Shown here piece by piece: positions 1 through 12,071 of a stretch of DNA of 64,000 nucleotides (the first letter of the stretch is position 1; the number at the start of each line of letters is the position of its first letter). The stretch lies in NCBI GenBank assembly GCA_028532985.1, contig JANCIK010000005.1, positions 1,928,501-1,992,500 on the forward strand, written 5' to 3'. The position numbers were made by a program, and so were the translations under genes. The notes below the pieces were generated by a model that saw only the letters and a list, made by a program, of their open reading frames with translations, made no database searches and had not been told where the DNA came from. The stretch comes from Stropharia rugosoannulata. Lineage: Eukaryota > Basidiomycota > Agaricomycetes > Agaricales > Strophariaceae.

Positions 1-586
1 GTACAATGAGCAGGTCAAATGAAGAGGTAGTATGCTGAGGTGCTTTGATTACAAGTCTCTCTTGAGGATTTGAGGCAATAGTGAAACTTTTGCACATATA
101 GGTTAGAAGCCTGGCAACGGCATACGCTCTTGATGCACACCCTTTCCCTTGCACATCTGCAGATACAAATCCAATGAAGTTGTTTTCCGTGGACCTCACT
201 TCTATGTTCCGTGTCAAGACACTAATAGTTCGACACATGTCAATTTTTTCCATCTCTATGGGATATGTAAATCGAATTACGGTTGTGCCGATGGCCTTGA
301 ACTTGGGCTGGAGCTGGCGCGGGCAGCTTTTCAGAGCCCCTAGTTAGTTTGTATGCTATTGTATGAGTTAAAAGAGCAGCTCACCACTTGCACGAGTGGG
401 TGAAAACAATGACCTAGGTTTCATAGGCCCCAAACCGGCTTGAAATCGAGCAGCATTAGTCAGGAGCGAGCTCTCCTCAACAGCTCTTCTATGACTTTTG
501 AGAGCGCGTGGTCGCGCGGTAGTCATCCCAATGAAAAATAAAGAGAGGACCAAGAGCCAGTGCCAGGCCACGGTCAAAGTGCGCAT
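1..586 (-). CDS. Secreted small protein, 5' part, cut by window edge
   Basis: I read an exon from 586 to 385 beginning MRTLTVAWHWLLVLSLFF, a hydrophobic signal-peptide-like start. A GTGAGC donor follows, then an acceptor CTAG and a second exon from 339 running open off the left edge. The joined frame goes from ...SPTRASG into ALKSCPRQLQPKFKAIG. A signal peptide followed by an Arg/Pro-rich segment with PTR-like motifs resembles short secreted proteins that are common in Agaricomycetes. That family resemblance comes from general recollection and was not searched. An in-frame upstream Met exists at 643, but the Met at 586 places the hydrophobic core at the N-terminus. Function is unknown and the C-terminal part lies outside the window. 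Confidence 0.55.
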
Positions 587-1459
587 CCTCGCTTTCTCTT
601 CGTTCCCTGTTGAGGGGGGATCCGTTGACGAAGCGAGCGGCATGCCCGGGGGTTCTTATATCGGGGGACATCCCGACAATAGAGATGTTCTATCAGGGTA
701 AATATTAGGGCTTTGCGTTATTTTAAGAAAGCCATATTGTTGTGGACGGTGGACCTCTTGTGACAGATATGATTGGGGCCCATCATTGGCCATCAGATGT
801 TGTTGGACAAGGTCGGGTCATGGGTCCTTTGTTGCCATTAAGGTATGGGAGGATAGTCGGAGAAGTGAACCGAATCCCTTGTACCGCCTTAGAGAAGTCT
901 GATGAGCACAGTAAAGCACAAGGTCAAGATTTCTAAAGTTAGTTTAGTGAGTTTGAAGTACAGCACGACCAGAGCACGATCATCTGAGAGATTGTTAGAC
1001 TGAACATACTACAGTAATACTACAGTGTCGGGCACCTTGCTGCATAGTTTCAGGTCTTCAAATGGCCCTTCATGGAACGGGTATGTTGCGGGGTAAGTAT
1101 CTTTTTTGTTGCGCTTAGCGCGGCTAATTGATTTTACATCATGTTGGAATGTCGGCACTCAGAAGGTTTGACTCTATTCACACGATCAAGGACACGCATG
1201 GTCACATCACGTACGTCCGTTGAAATGTGACCCAGTCGCAAGCGCCTTGAGGCTCACATCGAGTCTGACATCACTCTGACATCTGCGACCGGTCTCTTTA
1301 ACCGTCTCTTCAAGCTTTCATTGATACCTAGCCTAAGTCTGACAGTTTCTGGACACAGGCATAGCAATCAGACTATCCATGCGGCTTATGCGGAGTGCAA
1401 TCTAACGCCGGTATCTCAATAAGAAATCTTGCGTAGAGTCGCAAGTCAGTCGAAAGATT
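587..1459. other. Intergenic, divergent promoter region
   Basis: This stretch separates the leftward secreted-protein gene from the rightward TERT gene. Only short frames without recognisable protein character are present. I see no RNA gene or repeat. Confidence 0.5.
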
Positions 1460-4400
1460 ATGTCCCTCAATGAAAAGGAGCTGCCACGCAAGGCGTTACC
1501 TATTCTTGGAGCATTTTTCCCTTCCGTTCATACCTTGGGTGAATACTTGGAATATCTCGTTGACTTTACCTTCAACCATTCCTCGGATGGGGGACGCGTT
1601 AGCATCACGTCGCCAGAGGACTCGACCGCGTTTGTCACGTTGCTAAAGTCGTCGTACGTTGCATCAAAGGCAGACATACCAGCAACTCTTCGATTCTTCC
1701 CCCCAATGTTAGAAATGCGTGAAGTGGGTTTCAGCAAGTTGTTCCGCACACACTACTTGATTACCGATGCTGCAGATCATAGACCAAGCGCAAGCTAAAC
1801 TTTTCAAAAGCAAACGTCCTCGAAATATCCTCACTTCTGGTTATCGACTGGTAATTTTGCATGTTTAAATCACTTGCCTCTATCATCTAATATAAGTGCT
1901 TGTAGTCATCTCATGCGGGTGATCAAGGGAGGGCCGGAATGGCGCGTATGGGCATTACCAACTACTTCATCAACACCGTTATCACTGTATTTCAGGCCTC
2001 AGAATGGTCAATTCTTCTCCAAAGGTATTGTAGCGCTGCTCTATATTGTTAAACGCATTATTGATAACTTTTTAGAGTTGGGGAAGATGTAATGCTTCAC
2101 CTTCTCACTGACACGTCAATTTTCATACCATTGCCAAACGGTTGTCTATGTCAGATTACTGGAGAACCCATCATTTACAACACACCTAAGTCTTTGACTC
2201 CGCCGGAATTTGATGCCCATATGAGCAAGAAAAGGCCTTGTCAAGATCAGGAAGAAAACAATGCTCGATCTAGCAAGAGAAGGAAAGTTCAGAATTTGAA
2301 ACAGCACAGCAACAAGACATCTGCTATTACTTCGTGATTATTTCCTCTTTTTCGTTTCAATCGCGACGCTGATTACAGAGCAGTCATCCTCCAGCAGATA
2401 TTATGTTTATTAGATTGCGATTATTTTACTCTAAGCCTAGCTACATTCCCGGTTCGAACCGGATTCTTGTAGGACTTCCACTTAAACGTAAGTAGATATA
2501 CAAGATACTTATAATTGTGCTGATTTCTGATAACTGAAAGATATATTGAATCGCGTTTATCCTTCATTTCAACGCGACCGACCAACAGAAAGTCAGAATA
2601 AGGTCGCAGAAAATGTTCGACGTCTATCCAAATATATTTTTGCACGGCAGTATGGTTTAAATACGCCGCTTGCTTCTTCGGTCACAAAGAGCTCCGCATT
2701 TATGCCTGGCTATGATCATCTGGACAGAGAGACTGAAATCAAAGTACCCATCTCCATTAAAGATAATGTTGTACGAGGAATAACTATTCGGTAGGCTACA
2801 GGGTCGTGTAAAACGCCAAAGCGTTTAAAGGTCTTACTCCCCCACCTTGAGAAGCTTCTTAGGCAGCATTCAAGATGTTCTTACTTGTCTCTAATGGATT
2901 ATGGCTGCCCTTCCAAGGTGAGCGTTATTTCATTGCCCTGCCATTCTATTTCTTGTCCCGAACGAATTTGTTAGGTGAAACGAAGTGGGACTGAAGTGTT
3001 GGACAGTAGTATTATCCTGGTTAGTCGGCCTTAAATGCAATAGTTTCCCGCTGATTGCTTTTATAGGAACTTATGTCCGAAACATCAATACAACTGCGGA
3101 CTCAAAACTCCTTTGGTTCAGGCAGTATCTTGATTAACTCTTCAGGGGACGCCTTGCCTACTCAAGGCATTTCTGGAACACAAGCATATGCAAAGGCCAA
3201 GCCCAGATTTTATGAGTTCGCATGTAGTTACTCTGAGGTAGGACAGCTCTCTCGCCCATTACTTGTTTATGAAAGTCTATGTTACACAGGTTTTTCGCTA
3301 TGTTGCTCTTGTCACGAAAACAATCATACCCAAGGCGTTCTGGGGCTCCAAGGCAAACCTCAACCTTGTTCTGAAACGTAAGTACTCTGTAGTTCTCCCA
3401 TCTCTGCCGAATTTAATCGTATGTCAGACCTACACACGTTTATTGCATGTCGGCGGTACGAAACTCTAAGCCTTCATCATGTCTTGCAATATTTTAGTAC
3501 GACCTCCTGTGACTGGCTTGCCCCCAATACTGTCGGTGCATCACAGCAAAGCCGGGTATCAGTATCGGACTCCCTCAAGAGACGAGAGCTACTTGAAGAC
3601 TTCCTATTTTGGTACTTCGACTCTTTTGTTCTACCTTTGTTGAAGGTGCGCAACTGCAACATTTATAGCATGATATAAGTAGTGCCTAATTCTAAACTGC
3701 TCAGACATCGTTTTACGTCACTGAGTCATCAGCCTTTCGCAACCAGGTGCTTTATTTCCGGCACGACGACTGGGCGGTGCTCTGCTCTCCTCTGATCCAA
3801 CGGTTAACTTCGTCAACTTTCGAGAAACTGCCAGATGTAGGTACAAGAATAGAATCGGGGTGGCTTGAGATTGACATATCAAAGGATGATGCAGCGGAGA
3901 TATTGCGTCAACGGAGACTCGGCTTTTCTTTCGTTAGACTACTACCCAAGGATACAGGAGTTAGACCTATTGTAAATCTTCGTAAAAAGAAGGCCATTAA
4001 CCAGGTATGCTCATCCTATTCATTGATGTCGTCATGCTAACACCCTGATAGGGCTCGTTTACGAGCCATCAGTCCATCAACCAAGTCCTTCAAGCTGCCT
4101 TTAGCATTTTGACTTATGAGCGTGTAAGTATGAAGTCATGTATGTTGTGCCATTCTAAATTCTCTCCTCTCAGATAAATCAGCCTGACCTAGTGGGAGCA
4201 TCCACATTCAGTCGCGATGATGTTTACAACAAGTTGAAACGATTAAAAGCTGCTCTTCCTCGGGACGCACAGGGGAAACTGTAATTTGGATGCGTTCTTG
4301 GTTCTTCGCCCGTAGACTCAATTTCGCTCTTGCAGGCCAAGGCTGTACTTTGTCAAATTAGATGTGCAAGCGTGCTTTGACACCATCGATCAGACAAAAT

Positions 4401-6172
4401 TGCTGCAAATCCTGCATCAACTTATATCGGAGGTCAGTTGACGTTACCAAAGCGGTCTAATGCTAAAGAATCAGTTAATATTATTCAGGATGCATATATG
4501 GTGCAGAAGTACGGCCAAGTTAATGTATCATTGAACAAGGTCAAACGCACATATGTGAAGAAAGCCGTCCCAGAAGGTAGGGCCCCGTTACAGTACCTTA
4601 ACACGAGATAGTTCGATAATGTCAGCACAGATGACCAGCCCCACTTCCTCCGATACGCAACTGACTTGGCAAGCGTACTCAAAAACACAGTATTTGTGGA
4701 TCAGGTTAGTTACCCCTCGGTCGTGGTGTCCAAATCAACTTAACTATTTTATTAGGTGGTGTATCCTCTGTCGAAGAAACAGGAGGTTCTGGATCTCTTA
4801 GAAGAACACATCACGGAGAATATAGTAAAGGCAAGTCCCATATATATACGAGGTACCTTGCGCGACACTCACTTCCAATCAGATCGGCTCGAATTATTAT
4901 CGTCAGACAGTTGGTATTCCTCAAGGATCTGTTCTGTCATCTATTTTATGCTCGTTCTTCTATGGAGACCTAGAAAAAAGGTTTTCTAGATTTACAAGTA
5001 ATCCTCACAGTGTAAGCTTCTTGTTTTATGCTGATAGGGTATTTCATGACCAATCTGATTTTTAAGGCCCTTTTCCGCCTGGTGGATGATTATCTCTTTA
5101 TAACCACTACATACGACCTGGCTGTTGACTTTCTGAATACAATGAGCGCCGGTACGTAATCCGTTGACAACAGTTAGAAATGTTTTTAATTGACAATGGA
5201 TATCAGGTCATCCAGAGTACGGTTGTTCCATTGCCCAAGAAAAATCTTTGGTCAACTTTGAATACCGAGAAAATGTGCTTAATGTAGTCAACCCTGCAAC
5301 ACAACAAAGTACGTGATAACCTTCGCAACAGTTAATGTTTCTGATTTAATTCTGAAAAGCATTTCCATGGTGCGGATATTGTATCAACATGTTTGACCTC
5401 TCCGTCACTGTTGACTACACACGGTACCACGGCACTAGTAAGATATTTGCCTTTGTGCCCACGTCAGTGGATAATGCTTGTTATATCTCATTAGGCATCG
5501 GTAATACGTTAACGGTTGACCGTGGACGGAAGTCGGGAGCAGCGTTCAGCTACAAGATGCTTCAGTAGGTTTCGTCCATCCCTCTTCCTCTCAGATATTT
5601 ATACAACGTAAACCAGGCTAGCGAAAGCGAAAAGCCACCTGATATTCTGCGATACCGACTTTAATTCAAGTTATATCGTATACTTCAACATATATCAGAA
5701 TCTTCTTTTAATAGCCGTTAAAATGCATAAATATCTTCTTGACTGGTCTCATAGTAACAAACGAAACATCAATTTCTTGCGTAGTAAGCACTATCTGGCC
5801 GAACATCTTCATTAGACTCATCACAGCTACTCAGACCTCATGGAGAGAATTGTCAAGTATAACTATGTTACTTGTCGCCAAACCGCACGCAAAGTGGCTA
5901 CTCACACATGCAAAACAGGTTGGGCAGTTCACAGAGGAGCCGTATCATGGTAAGCAAGGCTTCTAATCGCTAAAATTTATTCAAACGTTGATCCACTTAG
6001 GCTCGGTATGCATGCTTTTTATCATATCCTAAGCCGAAAACCACATCAGTACAAACCACTTCTGCTATGGCTCCGCCTTGAGATGAAGAAACGGAAGTCC
6101 AAGTCCTATCAGTTGCATTTTAAGGGATTGGTGGAACGTGCAAAAGTAGTTTTTGTTCCCATAATAAAATGA
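1460..6172 (+). CDS. TERT: Telomerase reverse transcriptase (multi-exon)
   Basis: This is the catalytic subunit of telomerase, which copies telomere repeats from the RNA template in the nucleus. The N-terminus from 1460 carries ILGAFFPSVHTLGEYLEYL, matching the start of the TEN region. It continues as RPRNILTSGYRL (about 1825) and GEDVMLHLLTDTSIF (about 2080-2125). The RNA-binding domain covers about 2540-3470 (NRVYPSFQRDRPTESQNK). Motif T and the following SFYVTES lie at about 3590-3740. Motif 1 (FVRLLPK) and motif 2 (VRPIVNLRKK) lie at about 3930-3990. Motif A is LYFVKLDVQACFDTI at about 4343. Motif B' is QTVGIPQGSVLSSILC at about 4900. Motif C is RLVDDYLFIT with the Asp pair at 5085-5090. 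Motif D (CSIAQEKSLVNFEY) is at about 5222 and motif E (PWCGYC) at about 5365. The C-terminal extension ends VPIIK at the TGA at 6170-6172. All three catalytic aspartates are present. The gene is interrupted by many short introns and not every junction was fixed. The start is the first Met preceding the TEN homology. Confidence 0.93.
2449..2462. repeat. 14-bp perfect palindrome in a TERT intron
   Basis: CCGGTTCGAACCGG reads identically on both strands. It lies between the TERT exon ending before 2337 and the RNA-binding-domain exon starting near 2540. It contains a tRNA B-box-like GGTTCGAACC, but no cloverleaf can be built around it. Confidence 0.5.
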
Positions 6173-6559
6173 AATTACATGGAGCAATAATTTAACTTGC
6201 GCATATGAGGAACTATAATTATGTACAGTTCACTGTTTTCTTCACGTAGACCGAAAAAGCTCAACTTCCTGTTGACTTCCTGAGGTGATTGCTCAACTAT
6301 TGTTGGCGACGTATTTACATAATGTATCCTAAGTGTAGATATTAGATGTGTGTATACATAGGTCTGTAGGTAAGGGAACATTTGGATGCGTCTGTGAACT
6401 GTGAAGCCTTCGACTTCGACTTGCAATCTTGAGCTGTCGGGTTTTTATTGTAGCCGAATCCCGGTTCCTTGGTCAGCGATGGTTCCATTATTTGGAACAT
6501 TTGATTCCAGTGAATTCGTTAGCCTTCCAAGCTTAGTACAATTGTGATAAAAGGCTGAA
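6173..6559. other. Intergenic between TERT and GPX
   Basis: AT-rich spacer holding the TERT 3' end and the GPX promoter. I see no gene, repeat or RNA here. Confidence 0.5.
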
Positions 6560-7412
6560 ATGTTACACATGATCACGTCTGGACAATCTGCAGGATTTCT
6601 CATCACCGCTCGCCATCGTATAAGTACTTGCGCTGTGGGCCGATATCATCCTACTCCCTCACCATTTTCATTACCACTAAAACGCACTTTTTACCCCTCC
6701 CATTATTCCACTATGTCTGAGACTGGGTTTTATTCTTTGAAAGCAGAGCTCCCCAGCGGCAAAGTCTACGACTTCGCCGATCTCAAGGGCAAGACTGTTC
6801 TGATAGTAAATGTCGCCTCAAAGTGGTACGTGTTTTTATACTGTATGCGTCTGTTCCATGTTGACATCGTGTTAAGTGGATTCACTCCTCAATACAAGGG
6901 TACCAAGGACTCCTCATTGGACTTCGCCTACTAATTATTCTACAGGCCTTCAAAATCTCTACGACAAGTACAAGGACCAGGGTCTTGAGATTCTGGGCTT
7001 CCCTTGCAATCAAGTCAGCCTCCTTTCTCTCTTTCCCTTCCATTGTTCCTTTCGTTCTGATCCAGCATTTTATGTCTCAGTTCGGTGGTCAGGAGCCCGC
7101 AAATGATGAAGGCATCGCTGAGTTTTGTACGCTCAACCACGGCGTGACATTTCCTTTAATGAAGAAATCCGAGGTCAATGGCGATAACACAAATGAGGTC
7201 TATAAATGGTTGAAGAACGAGAAGTCTGGACTTCTCGGTCTCACTCGCATAAAGGTACATTTAGCACGCATCTACTTTATGCAGCACACTTAACCTTGTC
7301 TTAGTGGAACTTCGAGAAATTCCTCGTCGATAAGAACGGGAATGTTGTTCAACGCTGGGCATCCACGACGACACCTGAGGCCATCGATAATGAAATTGCG
7401 AAGATCATATAG
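6560..7412 (+). CDS. GPX: Glutathione peroxidase (thiol peroxidase type)
   Basis: It reduces H2O2 and organic hydroperoxides; fungal members of this family usually use thioredoxin. The core begins [20 protein letters not shown] at 6713. Splicing after TG in the Ser-Lys-Trp stretch restores the active-site motif [11 protein letters not shown], so the peroxidatic residue is Cys, not selenocysteine. Further exons give [26 protein letters not shown] (resolving-Cys/Gln motif), LMKKSEVNG and [12 protein letters not shown]. The stop is at 7410-7412. Clear introns are 6900-6944, 7014-7080 and 7255-7304. An in-frame Met at 6560 adds 51 residues rich in Arg, Ser, His and Thr with almost no acidic residues, which look like a mitochondrial presequence. 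Dual targeting by alternative starts is therefore possible. The mature enzyme of about 160 residues has normal family length. Confidence 0.92.
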
Positions 7413-8323
7413 TCAGGTAAAATAAGCATGGATAGTAACCGATAATTACTTGACTTATCGATGTTAAGCAAATCAAACATATGTATTAATTCAATTGTCA
7501 ATTTTGCAGATTGTACTCCTTCTTTCAGCGCTCTGGCCCGTCAATTCTCGTTTCGGGACATGTGCATGAGCTGACGTACACGACATCCACCTAACAGCAC
7601 CTGTTATCTATATGTGCTGCGTAATCTATATCCAACCTTCCCGCGACCAAGTCTCAAGCCAACATCAATCAAATGTAGCCCAGGCAACTCTTTCAAAGGA
7701 TGATATTCAGTTCGGAAAGGTTCAATCCGGTCCAACCCGTAGTGAGGTACATATTATCTATACACAATCAAATTATCGCGCACATGCCGAGTCAAAGACA
7801 AGTCGAACTAATAGGGACTGATGCTACGTTTTGCATGTCCGTGTCCATTAGTGTTACTGTTTTACCCCGGAAGCGTGTCACGTATCCTCCTCAAATCCTT
7901 CTCACATGTCAGCACCGAGAAAACATCGAGCGGCCTTCAAGCTTCAAGACCGAGCACATATTAATCGGAGGCTACGCTGGAAGTCATCCGAAGTATGCGC
8001 ACATTCTCGTAATGCGCCTTGCTTCCTTCCGTATCGATCAACATGCAAATCAGTAGGATCACTGTCCACAGCCTTCTACTGTCCTCCAGCAATACTTACA
8101 TACTTCCGATCACGCATGCGAGCTGCAGGTGAGCTTACTCTAATGTCTTTACACATGCGCAGCCGGCGTATGCGATAAGTGGTGCGTATGTGTTCTGATT
8201 ACGGCACCAGTCGATACGTCCTTCTAGTATATAAATGCGACAGAGAGCAGTCACTTCATACAATTAACCCCAGACAAGTTTACCTCTCATTATCCCCATT
8301 ATAAATCTAGAATTGTCCAAGAA
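7413..8323. other. Intergenic, promoter of the monooxygenase
   Basis: About 0.9 kb without a credible gene. Short open frames (7612-8178) look like chance. A TATA-like motif near the right end is listed separately. Confidence 0.5.
8228..8236 (+). promoter_or_regulatory. TATA-like box upstream of FAD monooxygenase
   Basis: TATATAAAT lies 88 bp before the ATG at 8324, in a plausible position for a core promoter element. Confidence 0.4.
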
Positions 8324-10440
8324 ATGAACGGCAAGAAATCAACCCCAGAAGTCCTCATTGTAGTTCTTCTTGCCTTCGTACTCAACGTCCATTAATGACG
8401 GAATAACAGGTGGGAAGTGGACCTACTGGATTAATCCTTGCTCTCGCCCTGCGACGCAACGGGATAGCGGTCCGCGTTATTGAAAAGAGCACTGAATACC
8501 GACTTGGTTCGCGTGGGGCGGGTATTCAGGTAAGTTTCATTGCTTCGACTTATGTGGTTACCTAAACGCATGTCAATTAGCCCCGCTCTCTTGAATTGTT
8601 CGAGTCTCTTGGTATTTGTGACGAAATCTTAGCTCGCGGTTTGGGTGTGCCCCCTATGAGGCAGTATAAGATGCCGGAGGGCACTGAAATATTGAAGGAG
8701 TTCTCTATCCAACCATGGGAAGAACCGACGCCAGCTATTCCCTATGTAAGTGAATGTTGTATGTTAACCGTATGTTGAGGTGATATAACTCGCTTTTTTT
8801 TAGAACAATAGTGTCCTTCTCGGGCAGAATAGTCTGGATAAGATAATGCGTGCGGAGCTCGCCAAACTGGGGTGTGAAGTCGAACTTGGTGTCGAACTTC
8901 AGACATTTGATCAGTTCGATGATCATGTCTGTGTTACTTTATTAAAGCACAGCAAAGAGGCCGAATCTATCCCAGTCATTGAAACAGCGCGGTACGGTTT
9001 TATCGTTGGCGCCGACGGCGCGAGAGGCACAGTCAGGCATACACTCGGCCTCAAGCTTTTGGGAGAAACAACCCGGCAAGAAATGATTGTAGGAGACGTG
9101 GAAATGGAAGAAGGTCTAGATGTGCAGGTATGCGACCGGTATTTATTAAACAATGATTACTAACTTCACTTCCGACAGAAATGGCACGTATGGGGGGATA
9201 TGTCTAGTAGATTGTGAGACAATAACTCCCTGATTTTATCTTCAATCCGGCCGTACTCAGTATTATGGCAGTGCGTCACTCCGCGCCCTCGAAGTAAAAG
9301 GCGTCTTCAACTTCATTCTTGGTGGAGTTTTTGATAAAAGTATTGAAGAGATTTGTTCCGACAAAGGGTCAATCATCAACATCATAAAAAACTTGACTGG
9401 GAACAGGACCGACATCAGCCTTCGAAATGTTTTGTGGGTGTCGCCATATAGGTGAGGTTCTATATATTTAAATCTCTTCGTATTGGCGCTGGAACTTTCG
9501 TACAAGGGTAAATATCAGAATGGCGGAGACATTCCGGATAGGACGTGTATTTCTAGCAGGAGGTAAAGTGGTTTAGTAAACTACTAGAAGTGCGTTCCAC
9601 TTATCACAATTCTTACAGACGCTGCACATATACACAGTCCCACGGGTGGTCAGGTAAGTGCACTCGCAACCACGTCGGTCCTATTACACCCAATCTTATA
9701 TTATTTACATATTCCAGGGTATGAACACAGGAGTACAGGATGCATTCAACCTAGGATGGAAGCTAGCCTTGGTGTTGAAAGGAATGGCCTCTCAGTCGCT
9801 ATTGGACACGTATAACGAAGAACGGTTGCCGGTTGTGTCTAGCATGCTCAATATCACCACTCAGATTCTCAAAAAAACGATGGCAAATAACGATTCTGCT
9901 TGGGACCGGTCCGGGCAATTGAAGCAGCTTGGTGTTAACTATCGATGGAGCCCTATCGTTGTAGATGAAGGAAATGAAACCAGGGGAAACGGATCTGACG
10001 AATTGTCCACTTATAAAGGGGGGTCGGATGGCTCGCTCCTGGCTGGTGACCGTGCACCAGATGCTTCCGAACTTGTATCTGAAAATTCGAAGGTCGCAAC
10101 TAGATTATTCAAACTTTTCGACCCCTCAAAGCATACTGTGCTTTTATTCTCAGCAGAATTCGACGATCATAATGTTTTTTCAGCCTTAAAGATCTATCCA
10201 TCGACTCTCATTCAAATTATACTCATTAACCAGCCTGGCGAACCGACTCACATGCTCGGAAAAGACCAGGCCATCGTGGTTCTCGAAGACACAGCGGGTC
10301 ATGCTCTACGCGCATACAATCCCACTGGTGCACCCTTTGGTATATTTGTCATTAGGCCAGATGGAATCCTTGGAGCTCGTGTCACAGGCATTGAAGGTTT
10401 GCTACGTTATTTCCGCCAGATCTTTGTAGATTCTGCCTAG
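8324..10440 (+). CDS. FAD-dependent aromatic hydroxylase-like monooxygenase
   Basis: This is a class A flavoprotein monooxygenase of the p-hydroxybenzoate/phenol hydroxylase superfamily, using FAD and NAD(P)H to hydroxylate an aromatic or polyketide substrate. The first intron, 8360-8409, is inside the dinucleotide-binding fold and splicing gives VLIVGSGPTGLILALALRR (GxGxxG). The DG motif GFIVGADGARGTVRHTLGL lies at 8998-9054. The GD motif appears across introns as GRVFLAGDAAHIHSPTGG followed by QGMNTGVQDAFNLGWKLAL (about 9542-9770). The C-terminal 200 residues include LLAGDRAPDASEL and resemble the thioredoxin-like C-terminal domain of phenol 2-monooxygenase-type enzymes. The stop is at 10438-10440. 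At least six introns are visible. The substrate cannot be told from sequence, and neighbours do not form an obvious pathway. Confidence 0.87.
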
Positions 10441-10898
10441 TTTAATATTTCAGTTACTTATAATAGAGTATTATGTACAACATTAGGCGCCTTATGACGT
10501 ATTCTGCGTAGAGATCATCAGTAGATCTAACCAATCTGCGGGATCCGCATTGATCCGTAGCCGTTACAATCGATCGATCAAATCAAGATGATCTTGATTT
10601 ACATAATTAAGGCGCCTAAAGTTTAAACACTGTTACATACAAACTTAGTGGTTGGTCGGCGATGCAGGTTCAGCAGTTCATCAAAACAGACGGATGACAA
10701 TTCTAGAACACATAGCGTCATTAATACTACAATTAGAACAATAAATACATTAGTGATAAGGATTAGGATGACTAGGCAGCGTTGAAGTTGAAGGCTTATT
10801 AGAGTGATGAGTAAAAACGAAGACAACTTGTCTCAGGGAGTAGTAATAGTAAATCATGAAGAAGAGAAGAAAGAGCCATGAAAAGCGTGTAGATTCCC
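10441..10898. other. Intergenic between convergent genes
   Basis: This is the space between the 3' ends of the monooxygenase and the coiled-coil gene. It holds the inverted-repeat element at 10483-10619 and otherwise nothing recognised. Confidence 0.5.
10483..10619. mobile_element. 137-bp element with 12-bp perfect terminal inverted repeats
   Basis: TTAGGCGCCTTA at 10483-10494 and its exact reverse complement TAAGGCGCCTAA at 10608-10619 bound a non-coding stretch. Inside is a second palindrome of about 19 bp (AATCAAGATGATCTTGATT). The form resembles a miniature inverted-repeat element, but no clear target-site duplication is seen. The GGCGCC core is itself self-complementary, which makes chance pairing more likely. 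Confidence 0.35.
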
Positions 10899-11963
10899 CT
10901 AGAAGCACCAAAAGCTTCTTCTGGTGCCATTCAGTTGTTCAAGTTTGACCTCGCGCTCCCTATTGTCCACTGCGAGAATCTTTCTAAGGGTATCCACCTC
11001 AGCGGCCTTATCCTGCATACGCTGCGTCGCCACGCGCGAGCTCTCTCGCAATTTGTCGAGCGTTTCAGCTTCTGACTTGAGGGAAGCAAAAGATATGTCG
11101 TACTTCCTCTTCGCATTGAGATGCGACGCTTCTGATTTCTTGAATTCGTCCAATAATTTAGCATGGCTAGCTTGAATTCGAGCCTCGTTCTACCAAAGGG
11201 CATGTCAGATCGTAGTAAGTGCACCAAAGACATACACACTTTGATAGCGCTTCTCTGAACCTTCTGTAATCCTTCCAGCTCGGATATCGCTACCGACAAC
11301 GCCTCCTTCTCGCTCCTCCCTTCCTTCTTGATAATAGTTGATATGCGCTCCGCGTTAAATGCTGAACGGTAAGAGTATAAATCATATCGTCACAGAATAT
11401 GTAATGGTCGACATACATTCCTCCCTTGCAATTCTTGATTTTTGCGCCGGCCGTAAATGGTGCTGTGCCTCAATGATGCGTGATCGACGCTGCGCATCGT
11501 CTTCTGCATTAATGTGCGGACCTGTCGTACCCGCACCGCCAGCAAAAGCAGAGACAGGCAAGCTACGCGCCTCGCTGATGGGTCTCATATTGCGTCCAGA
11601 GATAACATGCCATGAGTTTGACCTTCTATTGGTATACTCCGGCATAGCTGGAGTCTGAGGATGACCTAAGACATTTTGCGTACCACCGCCTCTGGTGGCT
11701 TCAAACTCGTCTCTCTGTGAGAAAGGGTAAGCTGAGCGTGCGCCAGCCGGTGGAGGTGTACCTACTACATGAGATGATGCATGTGGCTCTTCAACAGGCA
11801 GCCAGCCTTCCGACTCGTTTTCCAATCTGCCAGTCAAGCGATTCTTTCCAGCCGAGGTTATGTCACGGTCTTCATGCGTTTCTGTCATATCCGGCTTCGG
11901 ATCAACAGATGTTGTTGAGAAAGGCCCTGGAACGGGAGGAGGTAGCTCTTGGATGGAAGACAT
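10899..11963 (-). CDS. Coiled-coil protein of unknown function
   Basis: The protein starts MSSIQELPPPVPGPFSTTS at 11963. Its N-terminal ~150 residues are Pro/Ser/Gly-rich and probably disordered. A charged segment follows (AEDDAQRRSRIIEAQHHLRP). After an intron near 11380 comes a long heptad-rich region (AERISTIIKKEGRSEKEALS, LDEFKKSEASHLNAKRKYD, VATQRMQDKAAEVDTLRKIL) that should form a coiled coil. It ends FWCF at 10899. At least two introns are needed, one at about 11180-11240. I do not recognise a family. It is transcribed in the same direction as the AP-3 gene, 108 bp downstream of that gene's stop. Confidence 0.7.
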
Positions 11964-12071
11964 AGATAAGCCTCAGGAGTGATACTTGGGTGTAGCAGGG
12001 AAGGAAGTAATGCGAATGTGCGACAGAAACGATTCGATTGCGGTGAGACGTCTCTCACTACCTTCTCTTCG

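Noticed and set aside
2443..2470. tRNA-like B box GGTTCGAACC
   Set aside because: It is part of a palindrome inside TERT and no acceptor, D or anticodon stems can be drawn around it.
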